From NCBI GenBank assembly GCA_004764695.1, contig CM015708.1:211051-275050 (forward strand): 64,000 nucleotides of DNA. The letters are read 5' to 3'. A program made the translations under genes and the position numbers. Of this stretch, positions 8,974-17,445 are shown one piece after another; the first letter of the stretch is position 1, and every line of letters starts with the position of its first letter. A model generated the notes under the pieces. That model was not told the DNA's origin and ran no database searches. It saw only the letters and a program-made list of their open reading frames with translations. This DNA is from Schizochytrium sp. TIO01 (lineage: Eukaryota; Sar; Bigyra; Thraustochytrida; Thraustochytriidae).

Positions 8974-9672
8974 ATGTCTACTTTTGCTACAGCATATGAT
9001 GCTTGCGAAGTCGACGAGGACACGCTAGTTATCAAATGCTTGAACAATTATAATCAAGCCTTTTCTAACCTGATCTATGGCGAGACAGCCTCATCCGAGA
9101 GACATTTTTGTGTAATTCTTGAAAATCAGATTGAAGATTTGCACAATGTGCTAAGTTGCAGTGGAACGATTCTAAAACTGCGCTCTAAAGCTACATATAA
9201 CCCGCTTGGTCCTAAGACAGTTGGATTGACTGATTTAAACGTCGTTGCAAACCAATTAGAATTCGAAGAATATTACCTGCATGACGTGAGAACCCAGTTT
9301 CCTAGCAATATTGCCTCTATTGAGTGTTATGATAACTTTAAGACCTGTGTGATCTTAGAAGACGGAACGTCCCGATGCTTTGGCAATGTAAACGAGACAA
9401 GGTTACTTTTCCCCTGGAAGAGTTATATTATTTCTTTTGTTACAGCATTATTAAGTCTTGTCTTGTTTGCACGCTTGATTGTTCAAAAAGCAATGCAACG
9501 CCAAGATCTACCTATTGTTGAATTTCTAGCATCTGCCTCGGCAACGAGTGTAATCCTCGCAAGTATAGGGGTCGCCTGCAATGTCAGTCTGATAGCAATT
9601 ATGCTCGGCACGTTTACAATCTACGGCCCTTGGATAATTTTTAAAAGCTACAAGCTATTCTATTCTCTATAA
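8974..9672 (+). CDS. membrane protein with one RCC1-like repeat
   Basis: A 232-residue protein. Residues about 1-145 form a soluble domain containing IASIECYDNFKTCVILEDGT followed by RCFGN, which resembles one blade of an RCC1/BLIP-II-type propeller (pattern: V.aG..ftCal..dG.v.cWG). The C-terminal third holds about three hydrophobic segments (near 150-168, 182-198 and 200-222). There is no clear signal peptide, so the soluble part may face the cytosol or be translocated by the first segment. The ATG follows a C8A10 run. A related propeller-like pattern appears in the glycoprotein at 57960-59648. One repeat is weak evidence. Confidence 0.6.
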   Translation: MSTFATAYDACEVDEDTLVIKCLNNYNQAFSNLIYGETASSERHFCVILENQIEDLHNVLSCSGTILKLRSKATYNPLGPKTVGLTDLNVVANQLEFEEYYLHDVRTQFPSNIASIECYDNFKTCVILEDGTSRCFGNVNETRLLFPWKSYIISFVTALLSLVLFARLIVQKAMQRQDLPIVEFLASASATSVILASIGVACNVSLIAIMLGTFTIYGPWIIFKSYKLFYSL

Positions 9673-9712
9673 TAAAAAAACTAAGGACAAATTTGTGTTT
9701 TATGATTGATGT

Positions 9713-11791
9713 CTAGGAAAATGGGATTGCGATCGTCTTTTGTATGAATCTACCAATGTGCAATGTACAAGGGTGGTATAGTTTCTTTTCAGCTTCTGTG
9801 AGAGCTCGCTTCTGATAAAAGTCGGCGATGACACGTACGTCGTAAGTTTCAGTGTTTGATGTTGCCTTTTGATCGATCGAGTCAGTTGTAGCACCCGTCT
9901 TAACCAAGCCAGGCGCGACTGTTATAAATTTCTCTGTAGCAGAATTTGTAAAGTTAGCCCAGCCACAATCAAGACGCACGGTCGAGTGAAGAGAAAATGG
10001 CTCTGTGGTTGGCTCATTAAAATTCTTTTCAATGCTAATATCCACGATAGTCTTTGAAATAACTTTGCTCGACCCAGCTTGTTTCTTGTTCACAGCGATA
10101 GAAAGAGACGGAATCCAAGTTGTTTGAGCAGCCTTGTTATAAGTGACTAAAACATCTACAAACTGGTCATTGCTTTGGATCGTTTCGAACAAGAGACCAG
10201 AATGATGCATAAAATTTTTTCCGAAAGTACCTACACGGAGACTTCCAAGATTCTGATCTGTATAGATGTGGTAAGCAAATCCTGTGTTATTTCCGTGCGC
10301 TGTATATTTGTTTTGCTCTTCGTAAGAATCACCAAAAACGTCTGTTGATTTATAAAAGGAAAACCAAATTGGAGTATCATAAACCAAGTCTGTCCAGACC
10401 AGTGCCGACGGATAGATGCTTGTAAGATTCAAAGTATTTTCGTGAAGAGTTCGCAACCTATATACCTGATTTGGAACTAACACCTGAAACGCTTGTTTAC
10501 CCAACCATCCAAACGCGTGTTTTTGCATCGGCAAAAACCCCTCTGGCCCACTGACAGTAACTTCTGCATCCTCGCTTATTGAACCCCCACTGACTGTCAG
10601 TGCATCTCCGTAGGCTGCCCATTGAGCCCACTCTCCTAGCTTTGTTCTTTGGAATAACCCACTTTTTGTCCATTGAAATTTAGAAGCAATTTGTTGCAAC
10701 AGTAATGGGATGCTACTTTTTGAAAGACTAATCAGAGGCGTACTAGTATCTTCTGTAAAACAAAATACAGCATAGAAAGCGAATTGACTATCGATGGTTT
10801 GGAATGAAGAATCTCTTTTTTTAGCTTTACGAAGAAGATCTTTGAGTATCTTAGAGCACGATGGGCGCTTTTTGTACTTCCATTGGACACCAATTCGCTG
10901 CACAGACGCCTTTCCATTCTTGTCTAAATAAAATCCATGTACAGACCATTTCCAAAGCTTTTCGCGGAGCAGCTCAAAAAAATCAGTATCAGAAACGAGT
11001 GTGTCCGTACCATCTCCCGTGCTAAGTACAAAGCTTCTATCTTTGAATTCTGGGATAAGAAGTCTCAATGTAGCCATATCAGTCATGTAAAGACGGCCAA
11101 AGTCAGGCACAGGCTGATTTGAAAGCTCTTGAACAAACCTGCCAAGCACTGACTCATTCTGCTCAAGACCAATGCTGTAAGAAATGCCTCTCGAGATATT
11201 CATCACAGACGTCGGTGCCGAGGTTGGAGCCAAATATGTATTGTTTGTTGGTGCGAAGGTTGGCATAGTTGTTGGTTGAGGAGTATTTGTCGGAGCTTTT
11301 GTAGGATATGCTGTCGCTTGTTCTGGCAATGCAATTCGAACACTCTTTACAAATTGAGCACTTAATTCGTCATGAAATACACTCTTACTAACCTCTCCTG
11401 ATTGTAGAGTAGGCTCGGGCGTCGGCGTTGAGACAAGCCCAGGAAACATCATGGGATCATCAAATCCGCTAGCACCACCACTCCCATATTCAGCTCCTGT
11501 ATAATCACTATCTTCTAAATTCGTATAGGCACTACTTTCTGCAATTGGCGGATCAGTTGGTTTACCATAGTCATCTTCGCTGTTATCGTCACCCAACTGT
11601 GAATTAAAAGTCGGTGCTTTTGTTGGCGCTTTTGTTGAATTATCAGAGTTGCTGTTGAAAACACCAGTCACAAAGATAATAGTCACAAGCAAAACTGCTA
11701 TAAATAAGCATAGAGAAATTACTATAGCAATAAACTTTTTTCTTCGAGACGGCTCCGAAGAAAGTTTTGTTTTGTGTGAGTTATGACCCAT
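9713..11791 (-). CDS. type II membrane glycoprotein with APT-rich stalk
   Basis: A 692-residue protein with a short Lys/Arg-rich N-terminus (MGHNSHKTKLSSEPSRRKK), one membrane segment (about 20-45, FIAIVISLCLFIAVLLVTII), then an extracellular part. The stalk has two Pro/Thr clusters (about 53-62, and about 160-190 with PTKAPTNTPQPTTMPTFAPT), separated by an acidic Ser/Gly region. The rest (about 200-692) is a large ectodomain with several N-glycosylation sequons and few Cys. It shares the type II plus APT-stalk design with the next gene. Probably a virion surface protein, possibly for attachment. No enzyme motif seen. Confidence 0.75.
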   Translation of the reverse strand: MGHNSHKTKLSSEPSRRKKFIAIVISLCLFIAVLLVTIIFVTGVFNSNSDNSTKAPTKAPTFNSQLGDDNSEDDYGKPTDPPIAESSAYTNLEDSDYTGAEYGSGGASGFDDPMMFPGLVSTPTPEPTLQSGEVSKSVFHDELSAQFVKSVRIALPEQATAYPTKAPTNTPQPTTMPTFAPTNNTYLAPTSAPTSVMNISRGISYSIGLEQNESVLGRFVQELSNQPVPDFGRLYMTDMATLRLLIPEFKDRSFVLSTGDGTDTLVSDTDFFELLREKLWKWSVHGFYLDKNGKASVQRIGVQWKYKKRPSCSKILKDLLRKAKKRDSSFQTIDSQFAFYAVFCFTEDTSTPLISLSKSSIPLLLQQIASKFQWTKSGLFQRTKLGEWAQWAAYGDALTVSGGSISEDAEVTVSGPEGFLPMQKHAFGWLGKQAFQVLVPNQVYRLRTLHENTLNLTSIYPSALVWTDLVYDTPIWFSFYKSTDVFGDSYEEQNKYTAHGNNTGFAYHIYTDQNLGSLRVGTFGKNFMHHSGLLFETIQSNDQFVDVLVTYNKAAQTTWIPSLSIAVNKKQAGSSKVISKTIVDISIEKNFNEPTTEPFSLHSTVRLDCGWANFTNSATEKFITVAPGLVKTGATTDSIDQKATSNTETYDVRVIADFYQKRALTEAEKKLYHPCTLHIGRFIQKTIAIPFS

Positions 11792-11959
11792 GGTCTACAA
11801 TACTAACAATGAATACGAAACAACTAAGAGTAGTCTTTTATAAACTTTCCTTGACTATTTTAGAACTTTAGATTACAATTTATGTATGTATTTATGTATG
11901 CAAATCAAAATTTTAAATAAAGTAAACACTTTTTTTATAAATTTCTTTACATTTTTTAT

Positions 11960-14191
11960 TTAAAGTGCTGAATAGAAACTATGTACTGTTATGTAAGGTG
12001 TATCTGCAAGTGAAATACCACAACTCATTGGTGGACATACTTCATATTCTTCTCCCAAAGACTCTATACCATATTCCGCAAACTGATTGCAACACCCACC
12101 AACAGACTCTGCATACATAAAAGTTGCAATAGAGTCTTCAACAAAGGCTTGGTTAATTCGTCTTATCGACAAAACCAAACCATCAGAAGACACTGATGTT
12201 TCATTGTTGAGAAAGAGCTGACTACTAGCCCAAGACCCATATGCCCCGCTTAAAGCAGACCACTTATACAGATCCGTATAAGGAGTATATAGATCTTGAA
12301 CTGTTTGTACAGGGTTTGAAAACTGAATGTGTACAGTAGAGTATTGATTACCATCTTCAGATGTATTACTTTCAACAGTTGTATCTGTTACAACAGGCCA
12401 TACAGATTTAACAGTGCTATTAAATAACTGCTGGACGGCACGCCAACCAATAGGAGCCTTGAGGCGAGGAAATCCGATCTTTGGCTGCAGATGGTTTTCA
12501 TCATTGTTTTCACACCAGCCTTGTAAAAACCATGGTTGATCAACAATCGCATCTTCCTCACACACACCTCCAAGCGTATAAGTAAACGATTTATCAATAT
12601 TTCTATATGGGTCTTCTAAATCCGCAGTATCAACATAGACTACTTGAGATGAGTTGAAGTTTGACAGAATGCTACTTATCAAGTAACGCCGCCCACGCAC
12701 AATCAAAACTTTATTGTCCAATGTCATATCATGATAACCGACGACAGCAACCTTCATGTCTGTGTGCTGAACGAACATTGTATTGGTCAGAAAGTCAGAC
12801 AAATACTTATAGGCTGTAGCATAGGATTTGTCCATATCGTTTAGCGAATTCTCTGGAGGGTACAACAGCATCATTTCAAGGTTTGTATATTGTATTTGTG
12901 TAATGCCTCGCGCGAACACAAAGCTGTCAGACCATTTGTTTATAGATGAATGCACGTACGAACGTAGCGAACGCGTTGGGTGACTTAATGTCACAACACC
13001 AACATAACCACCATAAGAGTTGGCGTCCATGAAAGCAACAGCAACACTATAACATACAGAACTTGCGTCTTCTAGTGAAGATTGTGAATTTGACCATTCG
13101 TACGAGCCTGGATCAATCGAAGTCTTTCTAGTAGTAATCTGCATATGATGGATCCGTGCATCATAGCGATTTCTGATTCCTCGTGCAGCTAGATCATACT
13201 TTACAGGCAAAGCAACATTTCTTTCCCCTGCACAAAGAAACAATTTTCCAAACTTTACGTTACTTTTGATCATGCGGCTATTTGCATAGACATTCCAACT
13301 ATTGAGTGGCCTGAGTGCTAATATATCGGTCACATTAATAACAACATGGTCACCTGAATTCATCAAAGAGCACGGTGCTTCAAGAGTCATCTTACTTGCA
13401 ACACATTCAAGCGTACATGTTGTAAGCGAGGTAACTCCAACGACGACATCTTGGATATAGTTTAAGTCAAGAATGACTGTTCCATCACTATCAGGCTGCA
13501 ACATCAAAGAATTGCCTTGCCAGAAACGATTGGCGATTTCGGTCTCCGAGAGAGACGAAGTATCTACTCCTGAGACCAACTCGATATCATCGTAGGTCCA
13601 AATTGGAGGCCCTTCAATCGGTGCCGCAGTTGGGGATAGAGAAGGGATCCACTCTGGGTCTAACGTTGGTGATTGTGTTGACGTTGTGGGAACTGTCGGC
13701 GCAGTAGGCGAGCGTGTTGGGTACAGCGTAGGAGCAGACGTGAGATGAATAGTTGGCATTCTTGTTAGGACCTTGTCTATCATACTTTGATAATATTCAT
13801 CATTAACTTCAGACCCTAGAATTGTTTCACCAATGCCGACAGAGTAACTATCATCCTCAACAAGAAGAGTGTTCTGGTTGCTAGCCGAAGACTCGTCTGC
13901 GTCTACCATTTCATCTGCCATTGCACCACTACTCGTCGTTGGCGAGGCAGAGGGAGACGGACTCAAGATCTCCGAGCTTGAGCTGTCATCGACCCGACTC
14001 AACGCCTCTCCAAGAAGTGAACTAAAGTTTGTCTGTACAGTAGAATGATGCGATACAGGTAGACAGGATGTGTGTTCGTGAATGGCAACATAGTAGCCAA
14101 TAGCTACCAAGACGCACAAGAGAACTGGATTCACAAACAGCAGCAAATAGCGATGTGCTTTCATCGCTGGAGTAACAACGTGCGAGCTCAT
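11960..14191 (-). CDS. type II membrane glycoprotein with APT-rich stalk
   Basis: A 743-residue protein with a short cytosolic N-terminus, a membrane segment at about 14-36 (LLLFVNPVLLCVLVAIGYY), a Ser-rich acidic spacer and a Pro/Thr stalk (about 155-205: APTLYPTRSPTAPTVPT and relatives). The ectodomain (about 205-743) has many sequons, scattered Cys (for example CTLECVASKMTLEAPC near 255) and a Cys-rich C-terminus (GGCCNQF, CPPMSCG). An AATAAA poly(A) signal overlaps the 3' end on the sense strand. It is adjacent to and co-oriented with the similar glycoprotein gene downstream and the two PAN-type genes upstream, forming a minus-strand envelope-gene block (9.7-16.1 kb). The family is unknown. 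Confidence 0.75.
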   Translation of the reverse strand: MSSHVVTPAMKAHRYLLLFVNPVLLCVLVAIGYYVAIHEHTSCLPVSHHSTVQTNFSSLLGEALSRVDDSSSSEILSPSPSASPTTSSGAMADEMVDADESSASNQNTLLVEDDSYSVGIGETILGSEVNDEYYQSMIDKVLTRMPTIHLTSAPTLYPTRSPTAPTVPTTSTQSPTLDPEWIPSLSPTAAPIEGPPIWTYDDIELVSGVDTSSLSETEIANRFWQGNSLMLQPDSDGTVILDLNYIQDVVVGVTSLTTCTLECVASKMTLEAPCSLMNSGDHVVINVTDILALRPLNSWNVYANSRMIKSNVKFGKLFLCAGERNVALPVKYDLAARGIRNRYDARIHHMQITTRKTSIDPGSYEWSNSQSSLEDASSVCYSVAVAFMDANSYGGYVGVVTLSHPTRSLRSYVHSSINKWSDSFVFARGITQIQYTNLEMMLLYPPENSLNDMDKSYATAYKYLSDFLTNTMFVQHTDMKVAVVGYHDMTLDNKVLIVRGRRYLISSILSNFNSSQVVYVDTADLEDPYRNIDKSFTYTLGGVCEEDAIVDQPWFLQGWCENNDENHLQPKIGFPRLKAPIGWRAVQQLFNSTVKSVWPVVTDTTVESNTSEDGNQYSTVHIQFSNPVQTVQDLYTPYTDLYKWSALSGAYGSWASSQLFLNNETSVSSDGLVLSIRRINQAFVEDSIATFMYAESVGGCCNQFAEYGIESLGEEYEVCPPMSCGISLADTPYITVHSFYSAL

Positions 14192-14350
14192 TGTTTTTTT
14201 TCGTTTAATGCCAATAATAAAATGTTTTTTTGTTTTTTTAATGCTCTTGTGACCTATGGGTCTTATGTTTATGATCTATCACTATACTTATAGTTTGAAT
14301 TCTTATTATATAAGCTTTTGGATCAGGAACTTAAAAAATATAATAATATA

Positions 14351-15418
14351 TTATATAAAGAGAAAATCTATGTACATACAATTAAAAATCATTGCCACTG
14401 TCAGAGCCGTAGCCAGCGTCATGAACATAGCAAACGTTCTATGACCTACAGCAATGGTTTCAAGTTGAATCACAGTCTGTATGCTTTCTGTTTTTATCAC
14501 ATAGACATCGGAAGGCACAATGCTAGAGTCCATGTATACCTTTTGTTTTTCAATTACAGCTTCAGGATCTGCAAAAACAAATCTTGGCAGATAAAGTGTG
14601 CTATATAGCTTATCCTCTTGAAAATGAGCGGCATATGCATCAAAGAAAAAGCAAGCATTAGGGCTATCGAGCGAAGCCTCAAATGTGAACGCTTTGCATT
14701 TTGTAATGCCGAGATAAGACCTACAATACGCTGCGCACTCCTGTACAGTCATACTCTCGGTTTGTGCGAGTAGATTCTCACGCCCTAGCCAGACATCCTG
14801 AATTGGCTTGTCAAATCCATCTATGTAACCTATTTGCACAAAATTTGGCGTTGGGGGAAAGGTAAGAAAAGAACCATAACATAATACAGGGTCCGTTAGC
14901 CAGAAGGATCTAGTAGCGACTTCAGTGTTATTTTTATCTAAAAGCGCTGCTGGCTTTCGCTCGTCCGAATAGGTAAGGTTTGCAATAGACTCGCCAAAAT
15001 AACAATCGCTCAATGTACATCGATATGCTCTGTCCGAGAGCAGCGTATCAATCTTTGTCGACCTACACTCAAAGTCTGTTTCGACCACGCAAGCTTTTAA
15101 GCAGGATTCATACGCATCTTTTGCGCCCGAGCTGACAACTACTGATTTTGTATTTCCATCTAAACAAGAAAGAGAGTTTAAAGTGCTTAGTGTTGTCTCG
15201 CGCACCAGACTTGAGTCCAACAACGAAACATTACATGTTGCTAAAGCACCGATCGATGAAGTAACATTTACTGCGCATTGCCTCACTGCGGACGTTTGCT
15301 TTGAGATTTCATTGTTTTCGTTTACGATTGAGCATTGCCAGTTTTGAGAAATAATAGGCGTTGCATAAGTGATGCCAACGTGCCAGCATATCAGAAAAGT
15401 GATTTGCAAAAGCTTCAT
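14351..15418 (-). CDS. type I membrane glycoprotein with PAN/apple-like domain
   Basis: A 355-residue protein with a signal peptide (about 1-19, LLQITFLICWHVGITYA), a Cys-rich domain (about 25-190, with the marker RSFWLTDPVLCYG), a PAN/apple-like domain (about 215-275: TVQECAAYCRSYLGITKC then KAFTFE and a later CFFFD) and a C-terminal membrane segment (about 325-350). The order Cys-rich domain, R-[ST]-FW marker, PAN domain, membrane segment is repeated in the product of 35257-36501, so the two are probably paralogues. PAN domains bind proteins or carbohydrates, which fits a surface receptor-binding role. Confidence 0.72.
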   Translation of the reverse strand: MKLLQITFLICWHVGITYATPIISQNWQCSIVNENNEISKQTSAVRQCAVNVTSSIGALATCNVSLLDSSLVRETTLSTLNSLSCLDGNTKSVVVSSGAKDAYESCLKACVVETDFECRSTKIDTLLSDRAYRCTLSDCYFGESIANLTYSDERKPAALLDKNNTEVATRSFWLTDPVLCYGSFLTFPPTPNFVQIGYIDGFDKPIQDVWLGRENLLAQTESMTVQECAAYCRSYLGITKCKAFTFEASLDSPNACFFFDAYAAHFQEDKLYSTLYLPRFVFADPEAVIEKQKVYMDSSIVPSDVYVIKTESIQTVIQLETIAVGHRTFAMFMTLATALTVAMIFNCMYIDFLFI

Positions 15419-15575
15419 ATTATATTAAATAGAAAACTGTAGATAAAAAAGTTTTTTTTTTTTTTTTTAATGTGTTTAATTACTACTTACCAATTTCAAA
15501 TTTTTTTTTCTATTTGTCTTGTATTTTGGTTAGTGCTTTTAATACAAATAGATTTTATCTATAGTAATAACTCTA

Positions 15576-16094
15576 TTACACAGCCTCTGCACTACCTTTT
15601 TGAATTGCCTTTATATGGTGAATAAGTTCGGGCATATGAGTAATTGCGTATAGATAGTAGGCTGCAATTAGCGAAGCTGCAACAATGACAAAAATTTTTA
15701 GCTTTGATAATTTTTGTAAAAGTGATAGGTCAGCAGTCAGACCTGTTTTCAAAAGTGCTTCTTCGAGTAGATCTTGGTCATCAACTTCATCAGGCATGTA
15801 ATCATAGGTAAAGGTGTCTGTTTCCACGGCCTGTTCGAGTCGTTTTGTATTGAAGCGAGGGTGAACCACACAAATTTGCTCAGATAATGTGAACGACACA
15901 GCTCTACAAGACTCTTCAATAATGCAGAGATTTATACACATCCCAAGCCGAGGAATTTTTCGAAGGGTTACAGAATTTAGGTACGAAACAGTAGCATCAG
16001 GATATCTTGTAATATTAAAGCTAGCCCGCACAGGCATTGTTGCAATAGAGCAACATAAAAAAACAAAAAAGGTACACGCTCGTTGACTCCACAT
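15576..16094 (-). CDS. short membrane glycoprotein with PAN-like Cys motif
   Basis: A 172-residue protein with a signal peptide (about 1-24), an ectodomain containing GMCINLCIIEESCRAVSFT followed by a further Cys (the C-x3-C-x5-C PAN/apple core), an acidic linker (DEVDDQDLLEE) and a membrane segment near 130-150 (IFVIVAASLIAAYYLYAI) with a short Lys-containing tail. It looks like a minimal PAN protein on a single membrane anchor. It sits at the head of the minus-strand glycoprotein block, back-to-back with the Snf7-like ESCRT-III gene. Confidence 0.68.
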   Translation of the reverse strand: MWSQRACTFFVFLCCSIATMPVRASFNITRYPDATVSYLNSVTLRKIPRLGMCINLCIIEESCRAVSFTLSEQICVVHPRFNTKRLEQAVETDTFTYDYMPDEVDDQDLLEEALLKTGLTADLSLLQKLSKLKIFVIVAASLIAAYYLYAITHMPELIHHIKAIQKGSAEAV

Positions 16095-16251
16095 ATTAAA
16101 ACTACCCGACTAATTAGTATCACCAATATGAATAAATGCTAACAGAATAAAACTAAAATTCTACCAATTTGTATTATACACGAAGACTGTAACTTGTATA
16201 TATTATTGCATAGTAAAGGTGGGTGGTGACTTTCCGAATAAGTTAGGCTTC

Positions 16252-16278
16252 TTTTTTTAAAGGCTGTTTTTTTTTAAA
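16252..16278 (+). promoter_or_regulatory. double T-tract (T7AAA and T9AAA) directly before the ESCRT-III ATG
   Basis: T7AAA at 16252-16261 is followed by T9AAA at 16267-16278, and the ATG follows immediately at 16279. This is the tightest spacing of the T8-9AA(A/T) element in the window. The T-run plus TAAA(A)TG arrangement recalls the layout of poxvirus late promoters, but that is only an analogy. Confidence 0.5.
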
Positions 16279-17073
16279 ATGGATTATTGTTCGCGATTGA
16301 GGGGGCTTTTCTACCCCACGGCAGTAAAGGAAATCATGATCGACGAACAAATTGAAAATCTAGGCGAGGTCATTAAGACACTTGAGGAGCGTATCAGGCA
16401 GTTCAGACAAGAACAAGCTTCTTTGAAAAATACGATTAAAAGTTTAAATGACCCATCAATCCGATTTGAGGGAAATGGAACGAGCCGCAAATTGATTATT
16501 GAAAAGTGTAAGCGTCGCTTACTTCTTACTTTAAAATTTGTGGAGGACTTGGAAAAACAAGTCACGTTCTATACTCAAACTAAATTCAATCTCGAGCGCT
16601 CACAAATGGCTACAGAAATGGCGATGAGCATTTCAGCTTTACGGGATCAGCTTTCTAGTGTGCAAGGCATTGACCTCTCTCAGTTACGCGGAGACATGGA
16701 CGAGATCGATGAGACCAACCAAGAGATGCAAGAGGTTACCAACTTCATGCAAGACAACTTTAACTTCAACACATGGAACACTGACATGGGAGAGATGGAA
16801 CAAATGTTGGAAGACTATTTAGTTGAGTCTGATGAAGAAAACAATCTAGAATCGATCGCCGAAGAAATGTCAGAAGCATCGCTGTCTCCGAAACAATCTT
16901 CGAAAACAAAAGTTGAAGAATCGTCTGAAATGCGCTCCACATCGAAAACAAAGACCAGAAAAACGACGGAAGCGCATGCAGCAACACCCACAAAGCATAA
17001 AAAGACTAATAAAAGTAAGAAGACTACAAGTACAGTAGACATTGTTACCGACGTTTCACCTATGCTTGTGTAA
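16279..17073 (+). CDS. ESCRT-III-like protein, Snf7/CHMP4-type
   Basis: A 264-residue protein. Residues about 20-60 and 70-130 form the two long helices of the Snf7 core (CKRRLLLTLKFVEDLEKQ is equivalent to the LKRKKxxExQL region of CHMP4/5/6). They are followed by the diagnostic acidic helix DLSQLRGDMDEIDETNQEMQ (compare the IDxVDELMQDIxDQQExxxEI pattern) and a short acidic helix near 170-180 (EMEQMLEDYLV). The last about 70 residues are unusual: Ser/Thr/Lys-rich and strongly basic (KKTNKSKKTT), where cellular Snf7 proteins have a short MIM2 tail. It could form the scission polymer that the VPS2-like protein at 1984-2727 would cap and couple to Vps4. Subfamily assignment is tentative. Confidence 0.75.
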   Translation: MDYCSRLRGLFYPTAVKEIMIDEQIENLGEVIKTLEERIRQFRQEQASLKNTIKSLNDPSIRFEGNGTSRKLIIEKCKRRLLLTLKFVEDLEKQVTFYTQTKFNLERSQMATEMAMSISALRDQLSSVQGIDLSQLRGDMDEIDETNQEMQEVTNFMQDNFNFNTWNTDMGEMEQMLEDYLVESDEENNLESIAEEMSEASLSPKQSSKTKVEESSEMRSTSKTKTRKTTEAHAATPTKHKKTNKSKKTTSTVDIVTDVSPMLV

Positions 17074-17107
17074 ACTACGAAAATACATATTCTGCTCTTT
17101 TTTGTTG

Positions 17108-17119
17108 TTTTTTTTTAAA
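17108..17119 (+). promoter_or_regulatory. T9AAA element upstream of a 49-codon ORF
   Basis: T9AAA lies about 50 bp upstream of the ATG at 17169. Its presence in an otherwise featureless spacer is the main reason to take the small ORF seriously. Confidence 0.35.
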
Positions 17120-17168
17120 AATAAATATTATATTATCTGTTCAAAGCTTTTTAATTATTGTACATGAT

Positions 17169-17318
17169 ATGATGGAACTCGAATATATACTGACAAATAG
17201 AGTGACCAAAAAAAATGTTAGACTCATGGTGGCAAGCTTTGTAATATTTACTTTTATGTTTATATTTTGTTCTTTATATGAAGATCTTACCAAATCTTTT
17301 CATATACTATTAAACTGA
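17169..17318 (+). CDS. 49-aa single-pass membrane peptide (small ORF)
   Basis: ATG-ATG start, 49 codons and TGA stop at 17316-17318. The peptide has a charged N-terminus (about 1-18), a hydrophobic segment of about 19 residues (LMVASFVIFTFMFIFCSLY) and a short polar tail. It fills half of the 372-bp spacer between the Snf7-like gene and the first hydrolase-like glycoprotein gene, and a T9AAA element precedes it. A similar 50-codon ORF is at 26232. Small virion membrane peptides are common in large DNA viruses. A chance ORF in AT-rich DNA cannot be excluded. Confidence 0.4.
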   Translation: MMELEYILTNRVTKKNVRLMVASFVIFTFMFIFCSLYEDLTKSFHILLN

Positions 17319-17429
17319 ACAGGTTTCTATATACAAACTTATACTATATGAACATTTCCTCCATCTATTTTAAAACGCAAGCAAACCAATCGATTGATTG
17401 ACCACATTATTATTTTAAAATTTATTTCG

Positions 17430-17440
17430 TTTTTTTTAAA
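17430..17440 (+). promoter_or_regulatory. T8AAA element before the 665-aa glycoprotein gene
   Basis: The sequence CGTTTTTTTTAAATAATT ends six bases before the ATG at 17446. The same extended form, TTTTTTTTAAATAATT, is found upstream of the paralogous gene at 49949, so the promoter was probably kept when the family duplicated. Confidence 0.5.
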
Positions 17441-17445
17441 TAATT

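Noticed and set aside
17174-17187. Partial palindrome-family match (GGAACTCGAATATA)
   Set aside because: Only the 10-bp core matches, and it lies within the 49-codon ORF; I do not count it among the seven sites. A weaker match near 57917 (CTGACTCGAAGCG) was set aside as well.
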